Origin: Pseudomonadota bacterium
GTDB taxonomy: Bacteria; Pseudomonadota; Alphaproteobacteria; Sphingomonadales; Sphingomonadaceae
Length of the DNA: 16,503 nt
Assembly: GCA_023422695.1 (NCBI GenBank)
Contig: JAFAGN010000118.1
Span: 1-16,503 of the forward strand
Direction of reading: 5' to 3'
Within the stretch, counting starts at the first letter, position 1. Each line of letters starts with the position of its first letter. The notes below the pieces were generated by a model that saw nothing but the letters and a program-made list of their open reading frames with translations, had not been told where the DNA came from and ran no database searches. Below, one piece after another: positions 1-6,754 of the stretch. Position numbers and translations under genes: made by a program.

Positions 1-9
1 ACCGGCGAG

Positions 10-29
10 ATCCCGGCCTTCGCCGGGAT
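10..29. repeat. GC-rich hairpin, likely dispersed sphingomonad repeat
   Basis: A perfect 8-bp stem (ATCCCGGC / GCCGGGAT) closes on a CTTC loop just beyond the stop of the small lipoprotein gene. The same stem logic, GGC-tetraloop-GCC, recurs in the element at 11341-11421. It could also act as a terminator for the minus-strand genes, but the window ends before a T tract could be seen. Confidence 0.55.
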
Positions 30-42
30 GACGGCGGTGGTT

Positions 43-348
43 TTAGCGAAAAGCGCAGAGCGCCGCCGAGCTGGTCGTCACCGTCAATATCTCCGGGTCT
101 TTCAGGGCGCGGACCTTGTGCAGGAACTGATTGAGCGACAGATCGCTCATCCGTTTGTCCTTCAGCGTCGACAGCGAACCCAGGCGGCGGAGCTGGAGCA
201 GCGACAGCCGGTCGACCATCCGTTCGGCCATGCACGATGCAATCGCCTGCGACAGTCCGGCGTTGACCAGCCCGGTGCGGAGCCGCGCTTCGGGGGTCGC
301 ACAGGCAGTCAGCGCGAGCAGCGACAGCGACAGAACAGCAATGCGCAT
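43..348 (-). CDS. small lipoprotein of unknown function
   Basis: A 101-residue protein with a lipoprotein signal peptide: a short hydrophobic stretch ends in the lipobox LTAC, with the lipidated Cys at residue 16, so it should be membrane anchored. The mature part is about 85 residues, mixed polar and helical, with two more Cys (about residues 39 and 98) that could form a disulfide. An in-frame TTG lies one codon upstream, but the ATG at 346-348 gives a standard signal peptide and was chosen. It starts 6 bases after the stop of the beta-lactamase-like gene, so the two are almost certainly co-transcribed. I do not recognise the family. Being a real secreted small protein is well supported; its role is unknown. 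Confidence 0.75.
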   Translation of the reverse strand: MRIAVLSLSLLALTACATPEARLRTGLVNAGLSQAIASCMAERMVDRLSLLQLRRLGSLSTLKDKRMSDLSLNQFLHKVRALKDPEILTVTTSSAALCAFR

Positions 349-354
349 CAATGA

Positions 355-1512
355 TTATTTCCCATGAAATTCGGCAACCGCACTCGACACCGCCTGCATC
401 AGCGCCATGCGCGCCGGGATCGGCGAAGTCGTGCTGCCCATGAACACGACGATCGCATAGCGGGTGCCGTCGGGGGCGGTGGCAATCCCGATGTCGTTAT
501 AGCCCGCGGTCATGCCGTTCAGATTCTGGCCCGTCCCCGTCTTGTGCAGGAATTTCCAACCGGGCGGCAGCCCGGCCTTCAACCGCTTCGGGCCGCTCTT
601 GGTGCGGCTCATCACGCCGAGCAGATATTCGGTCGATTCGGGCGACAGCAAGGTGCCGCGGGCGAGCCGCGCGAGCGCGCTGGCGACCGCGGTCGGGCTG
701 GCGCCGTCCATGGGGTTCGCCAGATAATTGTCCATCGCGGTGCGGCGCGTCGCGGGGGAGAGCGCCGACCGCGCCGCCTCGAAATTGCGCGCGACCGAAT
801 AGCTTTGCTGCCAGCCCATTCCGGCAATGCCGCTTTGCAGCAGCCGTTCGCCGGGGCCGAACCGGATGGCGCCCAGATCTTTTTTGGCGATATAGGCGCG
901 CACCGCGCCCGGCCCGCCAACCGTGCGCAGCAGGCTGTCGTTCGCAGTATTGTCGCTCTGGGTGATCGCAGTTTCGATCAGACTGCGCACGGTCATCGTC
1001 ACCGACCCTTCGCTGCGCACCCGCGCCGCGAGCGGCTGATAGAAAAGGGTCAGGTCTTCGGGACCGATCCGCACCGATTGATCGAGCCGCAGACGGCCTT
1101 GATCGACCGCATCGAGCGCGGTCAGCGCGACCCAGAATTTCGATACGCTCTGCTGCGGGAACAATTCGCCGCCGCGCTCGGCAATCGCCCATTCGCCGTC
1201 GATCCGCTGCACCGCGATGCCGGTCTTGCCCGGAAAGCCGCGCCACAGGAAATGGATACGTTCGGCAAGGCCCGCGGGCGGGCGACGAAAACCCGGATCG
1301 AGCGGGCCAGCGGGGCGCGGCATCGTCGATCGCACCGGCTGGCCGATCGGCACGGTCACCGACCCGGGTGGACGCGGCGTGGCGGCCGGTCGCGGCGTTG
1401 CGGTCTGGGTCCGCGGGGCGGGGACGACGGCAGCGCTGCTGACGCACCCCGCGAGCACCGCCGCGCTCATCGTCATGGCGAGAAGCGGCCGACCCGATAA
1501 CGCAAACTTCAT
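355..1512 (-). CDS. class A beta-lactamase-like serine hydrolase lipoprotein
   Basis: A 385-residue serine hydrolase of the class A beta-lactamase fold. The start at 1512 gives a lipoprotein signal (LAGC, Cys23), followed by a Pro/Thr/Arg-rich linker to about residue 80 and the catalytic domain at about 85-385. Visible motifs are SxxK (Ser122-Lys125), SDN (186-188) and KTG (324-326, followed by TG). Glu222 lies exactly 36 residues after the SDN serine, as class A Glu166 does after Ser130, and is followed by R-L-L-Q, so Gln replaces the usual Asn170. Between Glu222 and the KTG box there are about 34 residues more than in standard class A enzymes, an enlarged omega-loop region. It may hydrolyse beta-lactams or be a related peptidoglycan hydrolase or esterase; the motifs cannot decide. 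A start 21 codons upstream would spoil the signal peptide. Confidence 0.85.
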   Translation of the reverse strand: MKFALSGRPLLAMTMSAAVLAGCVSSAAVVPAPRTQTATPRPAATPRPPGSVTVPIGQPVRSTMPRPAGPLDPGFRRPPAGLAERIHFLWRGFPGKTGIAVQRIDGEWAIAERGGELFPQQSVSKFWVALTALDAVDQGRLRLDQSVRIGPEDLTLFYQPLAARVRSEGSVTMTVRSLIETAITQSDNTANDSLLRTVGGPGAVRAYIAKKDLGAIRFGPGERLLQSGIAGMGWQQSYSVARNFEAARSALSPATRRTAMDNYLANPMDGASPTAVASALARLARGTLLSPESTEYLLGVMSRTKSGPKRLKAGLPPGWKFLHKTGTGQNLNGMTAGYNDIGIATAPDGTRYAIVVFMGSTTSPIPARMALMQAVSSAVAEFHGK

Positions 1513-1639
1513 GAAAACCCCGCAACCTGCGACTTGTACAAAATCCCCGAACCATCTGCTCTCGCAGGCGGGCAATGGGGGCCAGTCGTTTGCGACGAAT
1601 GAATCCTCTGGCGCGACGAGTGGGGGAACCGCGCCGCGA

Positions 1640-2329
1640 TCAGGGCGCGGGGACGGTGCGCACGATGCCCGGAAACAGCCGCTTCAGCGCCGCCAGCTTC
1701 GGTGCATCCCAGCGGACGATATAGCCGTTCGACGGGTTGCGGCGCATGAAATCCTGATGATTGGGCTCGGCGCGATAGAAACGCTTGTAGCTTTCGACGG
1801 GTACGATGATCGGCTTGTCGAAATAGCGCCCCTTGCCGATCTGCGCCAGATAGGCGGTCGCGACCTGGCGCTGGGCGGCGTCGAGCGGGACGATCGCGGC
1901 GCGATATTGCGAACCGACGTCGGGCCCCTGCCGGTTCTTCAGCGTCGGATCGGCGACGACGGAGAACAGCACCCGCAGCAACGTGCCATAGCTGACCACC
2001 GTCGGGTCATAAACGATCCGTACCGCCTCGGCATGCCCCGACTTGCCGTCATGGGTCAGCTCATATCTGGCGGTTGCAGCGCTGCCGCCATGATAGCCCG
2101 ATTCGACCGAGATCACGCCCTTCACATGGGCAAAGACGCCCTCGACTCCCCAGAAACACCCGCCCGCGAGCACCGCAGTCGCGCGCTTTGCCTTGACCGC
2201 CGGATCCACCGTAGCAGCAGGCAGCTTGACGACGCTTTCGGCCTGCGCCGGGGCGCATTGCGCCACGATCGACCCGGCGACCAGCGCCGCGACGATGCGG
2301 CCCGACAATGCGCCGCGGCCTTGCGTCAT
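1640..2329 (-). CDS. msrA: exported peptide-methionine (S)-S-oxide reductase MsrA
   Basis: MsrA reduces methionine-S-sulfoxide in proteins. The 229-residue product begins with a Sec-type signal peptide (hydrophobic core at about 11-24, AQA before likely cleavage at 30/31), so it should act in the periplasm. The catalytic motif GCFWG is at residues 57-61 with Cys58 as nucleophile. GHAEAV (about 98) and GSQYRAAI are the other MsrA signatures, and HQDF occurs near the C terminus. After Cys58 there is no further cysteine, so the usual resolving Cys of the C-terminal tail is missing. Its ATG overlaps the stop of a 35-codon upstream ORF as ATGA, which indicates translational coupling. Confidence 0.93.
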   Translation of the reverse strand: MTQGRGALSGRIVAALVAGSIVAQCAPAQAESVVKLPAATVDPAVKAKRATAVLAGGCFWGVEGVFAHVKGVISVESGYHGGSAATARYELTHDGKSGHAEAVRIVYDPTVVSYGTLLRVLFSVVADPTLKNRQGPDVGSQYRAAIVPLDAAQRQVATAYLAQIGKGRYFDKPIIVPVESYKRFYRAEPNHQDFMRRNPSNGYIVRWDAPKLAALKRLFPGIVRTVPAP

Positions 2330-2433
2330 GCGGGGATCGGCAGCGTCGGCTGGTTCAGCACGATGTAGGTGGCGCCGATCGCAAAACCGGCGAGCATCGA
2401 CAGGAACCAGTCGGAGCGGAAGAGATTGAGCAT
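2326..2433 (-). CDS. 35-residue membrane microprotein upstream of msrA
   Basis: An ORF of 35 codons starts at ATG 2431-2433 behind a good ribosome binding site (AGAGG, about 6 bases upstream). It ends in TGA overlapping the msrA ATG by four bases (ATGA). The product begins MLNLFRSDWF, has a single hydrophobic segment at about residues 10-26 (L-S-M-L-A-G-F-A-I-G-A...) and ends in a short Pro-rich tail (LNQPTLPIPA). It looks like a one-pass membrane peptide. Strong RBS, clean hydrophobic helix and stop-start overlap together support real translation. Alternatively it is only a leader cistron that lets ribosomes reach msrA. I do not recognise a family. Confidence 0.65.
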   Translation of the reverse strand: MLNLFRSDWFLSMLAGFAIGATYIVLNQPTLPIPA

Positions 2434-2688
2434 GGGGAGCCTCTTTTTACATTTATGTCGTTCGCGGCGGAAACCGCTTTGGTTACACCGACGATATGGC
2501 GCGCCCCGACCAACCGTGCAGTGATGTCCGTCACCCTAAACAGGATGGCTTACTATCCGGTGAACCGGGCGCTTAACCGGCGTTCAGCTTCAGATAGGGG
2601 CCGCGACCGGCATTACAAGACCGGTCGGTACAGAAATGTTGCGCGGGCGTTGCATCGCAACTCGGGGTTGGATGACGATAGCTAGAAT
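2434..2688. other. gene-free spacer upstream of the msrA pair
   Basis: This part of the 357-base gap carries no convincing ORF on either strand. It must hold the promoter of the microprotein-msrA unit, but no clear -35/-10 pair stands out. An imperfect palindrome GTGATGTCCGTCAC lies at 2521-2534, and AACCGG occurs repeatedly at 2553-2580. Neither can be assigned to a regulator. Confidence 0.4.
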
Positions 2689-2770
2689 CGTCGTTGCGAG
2701 GAGCGAAGCGACGCGGCAATCCAAGGAAGGCAAAACCGCTCTGGATTGCTTCGCTCCGCTCGCAATGACG
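2689..2770. repeat. imperfect palindromic intergenic repeat, about 82 bp
   Basis: The left arm CGTCGTTGCGAG...GGCAATCCA (2689-2723) faces a right arm TGGATTGCTTCGC...CGCAATGACG (2742-2770). The arms pair over most of their length, with a small bulge around the extra ACGCGG of the left arm. It lies 20 bases past the aspartate aminotransferase stop. The wording CATTGCGAGC...GCAATCCAG is typical of dispersed palindromic repeats in sphingomonad and other alphaproteobacterial genomes. It may also halt transcription from the minus strand. Confidence 0.65.
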
Positions 2771-2790
2771 GCAACTAAAGTGTTACCGAT

Positions 2791-4002
2791 CTAGCGCAGC
2801 GCCGCGCACGCCTGCTGAATGCGCACGCACGCTTCCTTGAGCACCGCTTCGGACGTCGCATAAGACACCCGAAACGCAGGCGACAGGCCGAACGCCCCGC
2901 CATGCACGGCTGCCACCTTGGCACTATCAAGGAAATAGTCGATCAGCGCTTCGTCGCTGTCGATCACCTTGCCGTCGGGGGTCGTCTTGCCGATACAGCC
3001 CGACGCATCGGGATAGACATAGAACGCCCCATCGGGGGTCGGACAGGCCAGCCCCGGCGCGTCGTTCAGCATCGCGACGACCATGTCGCGGCGCTTCTTG
3101 AACGCCGCATTGCGGTCGTCGAGGAACTGCTGCGGCCCGCCGAGCGCCGCCGCAGCGGCGGCCTGCGCGATCGAACAGGGGTTCGACGTCGATTGCGACT
3201 GCAATTTGCCCATCGCCTTGATCAGCCAAGCCGGGCCGCCCGCATAACCGATGCGCCAGCCGGTCATCGCATAGGCCTTCGAACAGCCGTTCACGGTCAG
3301 GATGCGGTCGATCAGGTCGGGGCAACGCTGCGCGAAGGTCGTGAATTCGAAGTCGGCGTACCAGACATGCTCGTACATATCGTCGGTCATCACCATCACA
3401 TGCGGGTGACGGCGGATCACCTCGCCCAGCGCGTCGAGTTCTTCGCCCGAATAAGCAGCGCCCGACGGGTTCGACGGCGAGTTGAGCATCACCCAGCGCG
3501 TCTTGTCGGTGATCGCGGCGTCGAGCTGCGCCGGGGTGATCTTGTAATTCTGCGCTGCGCTGCCCTCGATGATCACCGGCTTGCCGCCCGCGAAGGCGAC
3601 GATGTCGGGATAGCTCACCCAATAGGGCGCCGGGATGATCACCTCGTCGCCCTTGTCGACGGTGGCGACCAGCGCGTTGAACAGCGTGTGCTTGCCGCCG
3701 ACATTGACCGAAATCTGGTCGAGCCCGAAGTCGAGCCCATTGTCGCGGCGGAACTTGCCGCGGATCGCTTCCTTCAGCGCCACCGTGCCGTCGACCAACG
3801 TATATTTGGTCTGGCCACCCCGGATCGCCTCGATCGCGGCTTCCTTGACGAAATCGGGGGTGTCGAAATCGGGTTCGCCTGCGCTCAGGCCAATCACGTC
3901 GACGCCCGCGGCTTTCAGCGCCGATACGCGCGCGGTCATCGCGAGCGTCGCCGACGGCTGGATACGGTTGAGGGCGGCGGAGATATGCGGCTTCAGCGAC
4001 AT
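2791..4002 (-). CDS. aspC: aspartate aminotransferase (PLP, class I)
   Basis: A 403-residue PLP-dependent aminotransferase of fold type I, subgroup Ib by length and sequence. It should transfer amino groups between aspartate and 2-oxoglutarate in the cytosol; this subgroup sometimes also accepts prephenate. Visible are GLSAGEPDFDTP at about 38-49, YTLVDG at 67-72, APYWVSYPD at 125-133, NSPSNPSG (Asn178 near the PLP ring), TDDMYEH at 206-212 and the PLP-binding Lys242 in NGCSKAYAMTGWR, with Arg250 after it. The arginine of FRVSYA near the C terminus binds the substrate alpha-carboxylate. GGAAAGAAG stands just upstream of the ATG as ribosome binding site. It appears to be a single-gene unit between repeat-bearing spacers. 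The name aatA is used for the same family. Confidence 0.92.
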   Translation of the reverse strand: MSLKPHISAALNRIQPSATLAMTARVSALKAAGVDVIGLSAGEPDFDTPDFVKEAAIEAIRGGQTKYTLVDGTVALKEAIRGKFRRDNGLDFGLDQISVNVGGKHTLFNALVATVDKGDEVIIPAPYWVSYPDIVAFAGGKPVIIEGSAAQNYKITPAQLDAAITDKTRWVMLNSPSNPSGAAYSGEELDALGEVIRRHPHVMVMTDDMYEHVWYADFEFTTFAQRCPDLIDRILTVNGCSKAYAMTGWRIGYAGGPAWLIKAMGKLQSQSTSNPCSIAQAAAAAALGGPQQFLDDRNAAFKKRRDMVVAMLNDAPGLACPTPDGAFYVYPDASGCIGKTTPDGKVIDSDEALIDYFLDSAKVAAVHGGAFGLSPAFRVSYATSEAVLKEACVRIQQACAALR

Positions 4003-4130
4003 CAGACTTCTTTCCGTGGCTTGCGCGGACAGGCGGCGATTTGACAGGAAATTGCGCGGGGCCGCGCCTAAAGCGTCCGTCCCGAATTCGCAAGCGCAGC
4101 GTGGGATAAATTAGCTATGCAGCGCCAACA

Positions 4131-4156
4131 AATTCCGTAGCCCAATTCCGTAGCCC
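4131..4156. repeat. tandem 13-bp direct repeat
   Basis: AATTCCGTAGCCC occurs twice head to tail (4131-4143, 4144-4156). The second copy runs into the left arm of the 25-bp inverted repeat. This may mark the edge where the palindromic element inserted or duplicated. Confidence 0.6.
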
Positions 4157-4211
4157 TGAGCCTGTCGAAGGGCGCTTCACGGTTAGGCGCCCTTCGACAG
4201 GCTCAGGGCTA
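4151..4211. repeat. perfect 25-bp inverted repeat element
   Basis: Two 25-base arms (4151-4175 and 4187-4211) are exact reverse complements, with an 11-base loop. The core CCTGAGCCTGTCGAAGG is a motif I associate with dispersed intergenic repeats in sphingomonads. It starts four bases past the pabBC stop codon (4215, minus strand) and would form a very stable hairpin in the transcript, so it may serve as a terminator or 3' end stabiliser. Confidence 0.75.
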
Positions 4212-4214
4212 TGG

Positions 4215-6050
4215 TTAAGAGTCGCGATCGCCAGCCTCCGCCAACCGCGCCGGGATCAGCCCGCGCAGCGAATTGCCGATGAAGAAACCATCCGCCAGAT
4301 CCGCCAGCCGCAGATGCGATTCCACCGCCCGCCCCTTGTCGATCAACTCGGCGCGCAGCACGCCGGGAAGCAGCCCCAACGCCAGCGGCGGGGTCAGCAA
4401 CTGGCCGTCGCGTTCGACGAAGACATTGCTCCAGCTGCCTTCGGTGACGAAACCTGGCTCGTCGACAAACACGACCTCGGCGGCGCCGCTTTCCAGACGC
4501 GCTTCGTCATAAGCCGCGCGCTGGCTGGTCTTGTGCGCCAGGCGAAAATCATCCGCAGCCATCGGCGCGGGCCGTACCGCGACCGGGACTGGCAGCTCGG
4601 CCAGCCGCGGCAATGGCGACACCTCGACCGCCAGCGCCCCCGACGGCGCCAGCCGCATCCGCACCCGCGCCGCGCTGCGCAGCCGGAATGTTGCCGATTG
4701 CAGGCTGTTGCGCGCGCCGTGGCGGTCGAACGCAAAGCCGAGCTGTTCGGCGCTCGCCTTCATCCGCGCCAGATGCCCCTCCAGCCGCTGCACCCCCTCG
4801 ACGGGGTCAAAGAACATGGTCTCGATCAGGTCGAAACGCGCCCCCGCTGCTCCCACAAAATCCCCCTTCGCCAGACATTCGCGCCATTCGTCAGCCGGCT
4901 GGCTGTCGGCGACTATTCCCGAACCCAGTCCCAGCGTGGCGCGATTTACGCCGCCTTGCAAGTCGCTGGAATCCGGAAAGACCAAGGTACGGATCGCGAC
5001 ATTGAACGCCGCATCGCCGCCAGGTTCGATAAATCCGATCGATCCGGTGTAGAGGCCGCGCGCCCCGGCCTCCAGATCGTCGATGATTTCCATCGCGCGC
5101 ACCTTGGGGGCGCCGGTGATCGACCCGCAGGGAAAGGCGGCGCGCAGCACGTCGACCGCGCCGACCCCGCCCGGCAGCCGCGCGCTGACGTCGGACACCA
5201 GCTGGTGGATCGTCGGAAAGCTCTCGACGCGAAACAGGTCGGGCACCGCGACCGACCCCGGCACCGCGACGCGCGACAGGTCGTTGCGAATCAGGTCGAC
5301 GATCATCAGATTTTCCGCGCGCTGCTTGGGATCCTCGGCCAGCGCGCGCGCCGCCGCCGCGTCGGCCGCGGCATCGGCCAAGCGCGCCGCGGTCCCTTTC
5401 ATCGGCCGCGCCATCACCTGCCCATCGCGCAGCGCGAAAAACAGTTCGGGCGAGTGCGACACGATCGCCCGCTCGCCGGTCCAGATCACCCCACCATAGC
5501 CCGCGCGCGCCGTCTGGCGCAGCCGCGCGTGGACCGCCAGCGGATTGCCGAGCACCGGCACCTCGGCACGAAAGGTCAGATTGGCCTGATAAATGTCGCC
5601 GGCGTCGATCAGCGCCAGCACCGCGTCAACCGCCGCCAGATATTCGGCGCGCGTCACCCGCGGGGTCACCGGGCCGATCCACGCCGCCGCGGGATCGGGT
5701 AGCATTTCCGCTACCGCATCGGCTTCGATCCGCGCGACGCTCTCGAACAAGCCGAACCAGCCGAGCGGGCCGTCGCTCGCGCCACCCTCCGCCGTGGGAC
5801 GGCGCCACGCGGTGTCCAACCCCTGCCCGGCCTCATAGGTCAGATAGCCCGCGGCATAGAGCCCGCGCGCCTGCGCAAGTTCGATCGCGTCGAGCAGCGC
5901 GGGTACGTCGTCCGCATTCTCGGCGGTCACTATGTCGACCGGGTTGGTGAACAGGCGCGCCGGAACCGCGCCGCGCGTCCGCGCATCGTCGAGCAACACG
6001 AACGCCGACGTGCCGACACCCGGCCGGGGGATGGCAGCATTAACCGGCAT
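4215..6050 (-). CDS. pabB: aminodeoxychorismate synthase component I fused to 4-amino-4-deoxychorismate lyase (PabB-PabC)
   Basis: A 611-residue fusion that carries two steps of 4-aminobenzoate synthesis for folate. Residues about 1-400 are the chorismate-binding PabB domain, and about 405-611 are an aminotransferase class IV (PabC) lyase domain. In the first part PMKGT (216-220) has the Lys218 that marks aminodeoxychorismate synthase rather than anthranilate synthase, followed by ENLMIVDLIRNDLSR (246-260) and CGSITGAPKVRAMEII (308-323). In the second part the likely PLP lysine is Lys507 (LAHKTS), with TEGSWSNVFV at 536-545. No pabA glutaminase is present here, so ammonia or a distant PabA must supply nitrogen. 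It follows an exported-protein gene by 36 bases and may share its transcript. Confidence 0.92.
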   Translation of the reverse strand: MPVNAAIPRPGVGTSAFVLLDDARTRGAVPARLFTNPVDIVTAENADDVPALLDAIELAQARGLYAAGYLTYEAGQGLDTAWRRPTAEGGASDGPLGWFGLFESVARIEADAVAEMLPDPAAAWIGPVTPRVTRAEYLAAVDAVLALIDAGDIYQANLTFRAEVPVLGNPLAVHARLRQTARAGYGGVIWTGERAIVSHSPELFFALRDGQVMARPMKGTAARLADAAADAAAARALAEDPKQRAENLMIVDLIRNDLSRVAVPGSVAVPDLFRVESFPTIHQLVSDVSARLPGGVGAVDVLRAAFPCGSITGAPKVRAMEIIDDLEAGARGLYTGSIGFIEPGGDAAFNVAIRTLVFPDSSDLQGGVNRATLGLGSGIVADSQPADEWRECLAKGDFVGAAGARFDLIETMFFDPVEGVQRLEGHLARMKASAEQLGFAFDRHGARNSLQSATFRLRSAARVRMRLAPSGALAVEVSPLPRLAELPVPVAVRPAPMAADDFRLAHKTSQRAAYDEARLESGAAEVVFVDEPGFVTEGSWSNVFVERDGQLLTPPLALGLLPGVLRAELIDKGRAVESHLRLADLADGFFIGNSLRGLIPARLAEAGDRDS

Positions 6051-6086
6051 CGGCGCCTGGGCGATCGCAGCTATGCGCGACCGGCG

Positions 6087-6641
6087 TCAGCGTTCGCGGC
6101 GCATGCGGAACGGCCGCTGGCCCTCGATCTTCGCAAAATAGCTGCCCATCGCGGCCGCCTTGATGTTGATCTTGTCGCCGACCCGCGGTTCGCGAACCGA
6201 TCCGACGCCGTCGATCTGCACCCACACTGCGCCGCCTTCGACGGTCAGCCGGTACTTGCCCGACCGGTCCATCGAAACCGACTCGATCACCGTGTCGATC
6301 GCCGTGATCTTTTCCACATCGTCCTTGTCGTCATCGTCGCCGCCGAACAGCCCGCCCAGATTGGGCAACGAAAAACCGAACAGCCCGCGGCGCGCCTTTT
6401 TCATCGTTGCGCGGTCGGCAAAGGTGATTTCGCGCGCCGTATCGGCAGCCGACAATTCGCCGACTTCGCGGTCGAAACAGGCCAGGCGGGCGGCGGCATC
6501 GGCGATGTCGCGGCAGGCGTATAGCTCCTGAATCTGCGCCGGACGCGGCGGCGGCGCCTTGTCCTTCGCGACCGCTGGCAGCGCCGCGGCACCGGCAAGA
6601 ATGGCGAGCGATACGGCGACGCGCGATGACAGCTGCAACAT
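6087..6641 (-). CDS. exported protein of unknown function
   Basis: A 184-residue protein with a Sec signal peptide (hydrophobic core at about 8-20, likely cleavage after AVA near residue 24) followed by a KDKAPPPRP linker. The mature part has a motif with two Cys, ACRDIADAAARLACFDRE (about 41-58), of the C-x(n)-RLxCFD type seen in several periplasmic proteins. After an acidic run (GGDDDDKDD) comes a beta-rich C-terminal half, ending in a basic tail. The start at 6641 was chosen because it gives the signal peptide and has CAGGGG upstream; an earlier in-frame ATG at 6686 would bury it. I do not recognise a characterised family. It lies first in a probable unit with pabBC, divergent from the acyl-CoA ligase. 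Confidence 0.78.
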   Translation of the reverse strand: MLQLSSRVAVSLAILAGAAALPAVAKDKAPPPRPAQIQELYACRDIADAAARLACFDREVGELSAADTAREITFADRATMKKARRGLFGFSLPNLGGLFGGDDDDKDDVEKITAIDTVIESVSMDRSGKYRLTVEGGAVWVQIDGVGSVREPRVGDKINIKAAAMGSYFAKIEGQRPFRMRRER

Positions 6642-6754
6642 GGCAAAACCCCTGGCGAGAAAGATGGCCCTGCCTAGCGGCGCCAACCGCGCGCCGCAAG
6701 CGCGCCCGGTTGCGATGTTGGCTTACTGACCCTAGTGTCAGGAAAGCCATCAGA

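Noticed and set aside
364..1500. Long plus-strand open frame opposite the beta-lactamase-like gene
   Set aside because: Arg/His/Gly-rich composition without motifs, produced by high GC on the complementary strand; the minus-strand frame has a signal peptide and catalytic motifs.
2308..2685. Plus-strand open frame across the msrA upstream spacer
   Set aside because: Runs through the microprotein gene and promoter region, has no RBS and has unlikely composition.
2902..4044. Long plus-strand open frame opposite the aspartate aminotransferase
   Set aside because: No recognisable protein features; the minus strand encodes a complete aminotransferase.
4314..5702. 462-codon plus-strand open frame opposite pabBC
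   Set aside because: Low-complexity Arg/Gln/His composition; it is the mirror of a strongly conserved enzyme.
4215..6050. Anthranilate synthase component I
   Set aside because: PMKGT carries the lysine typical of aminodeoxychorismate synthase, and a PabC domain is fused.
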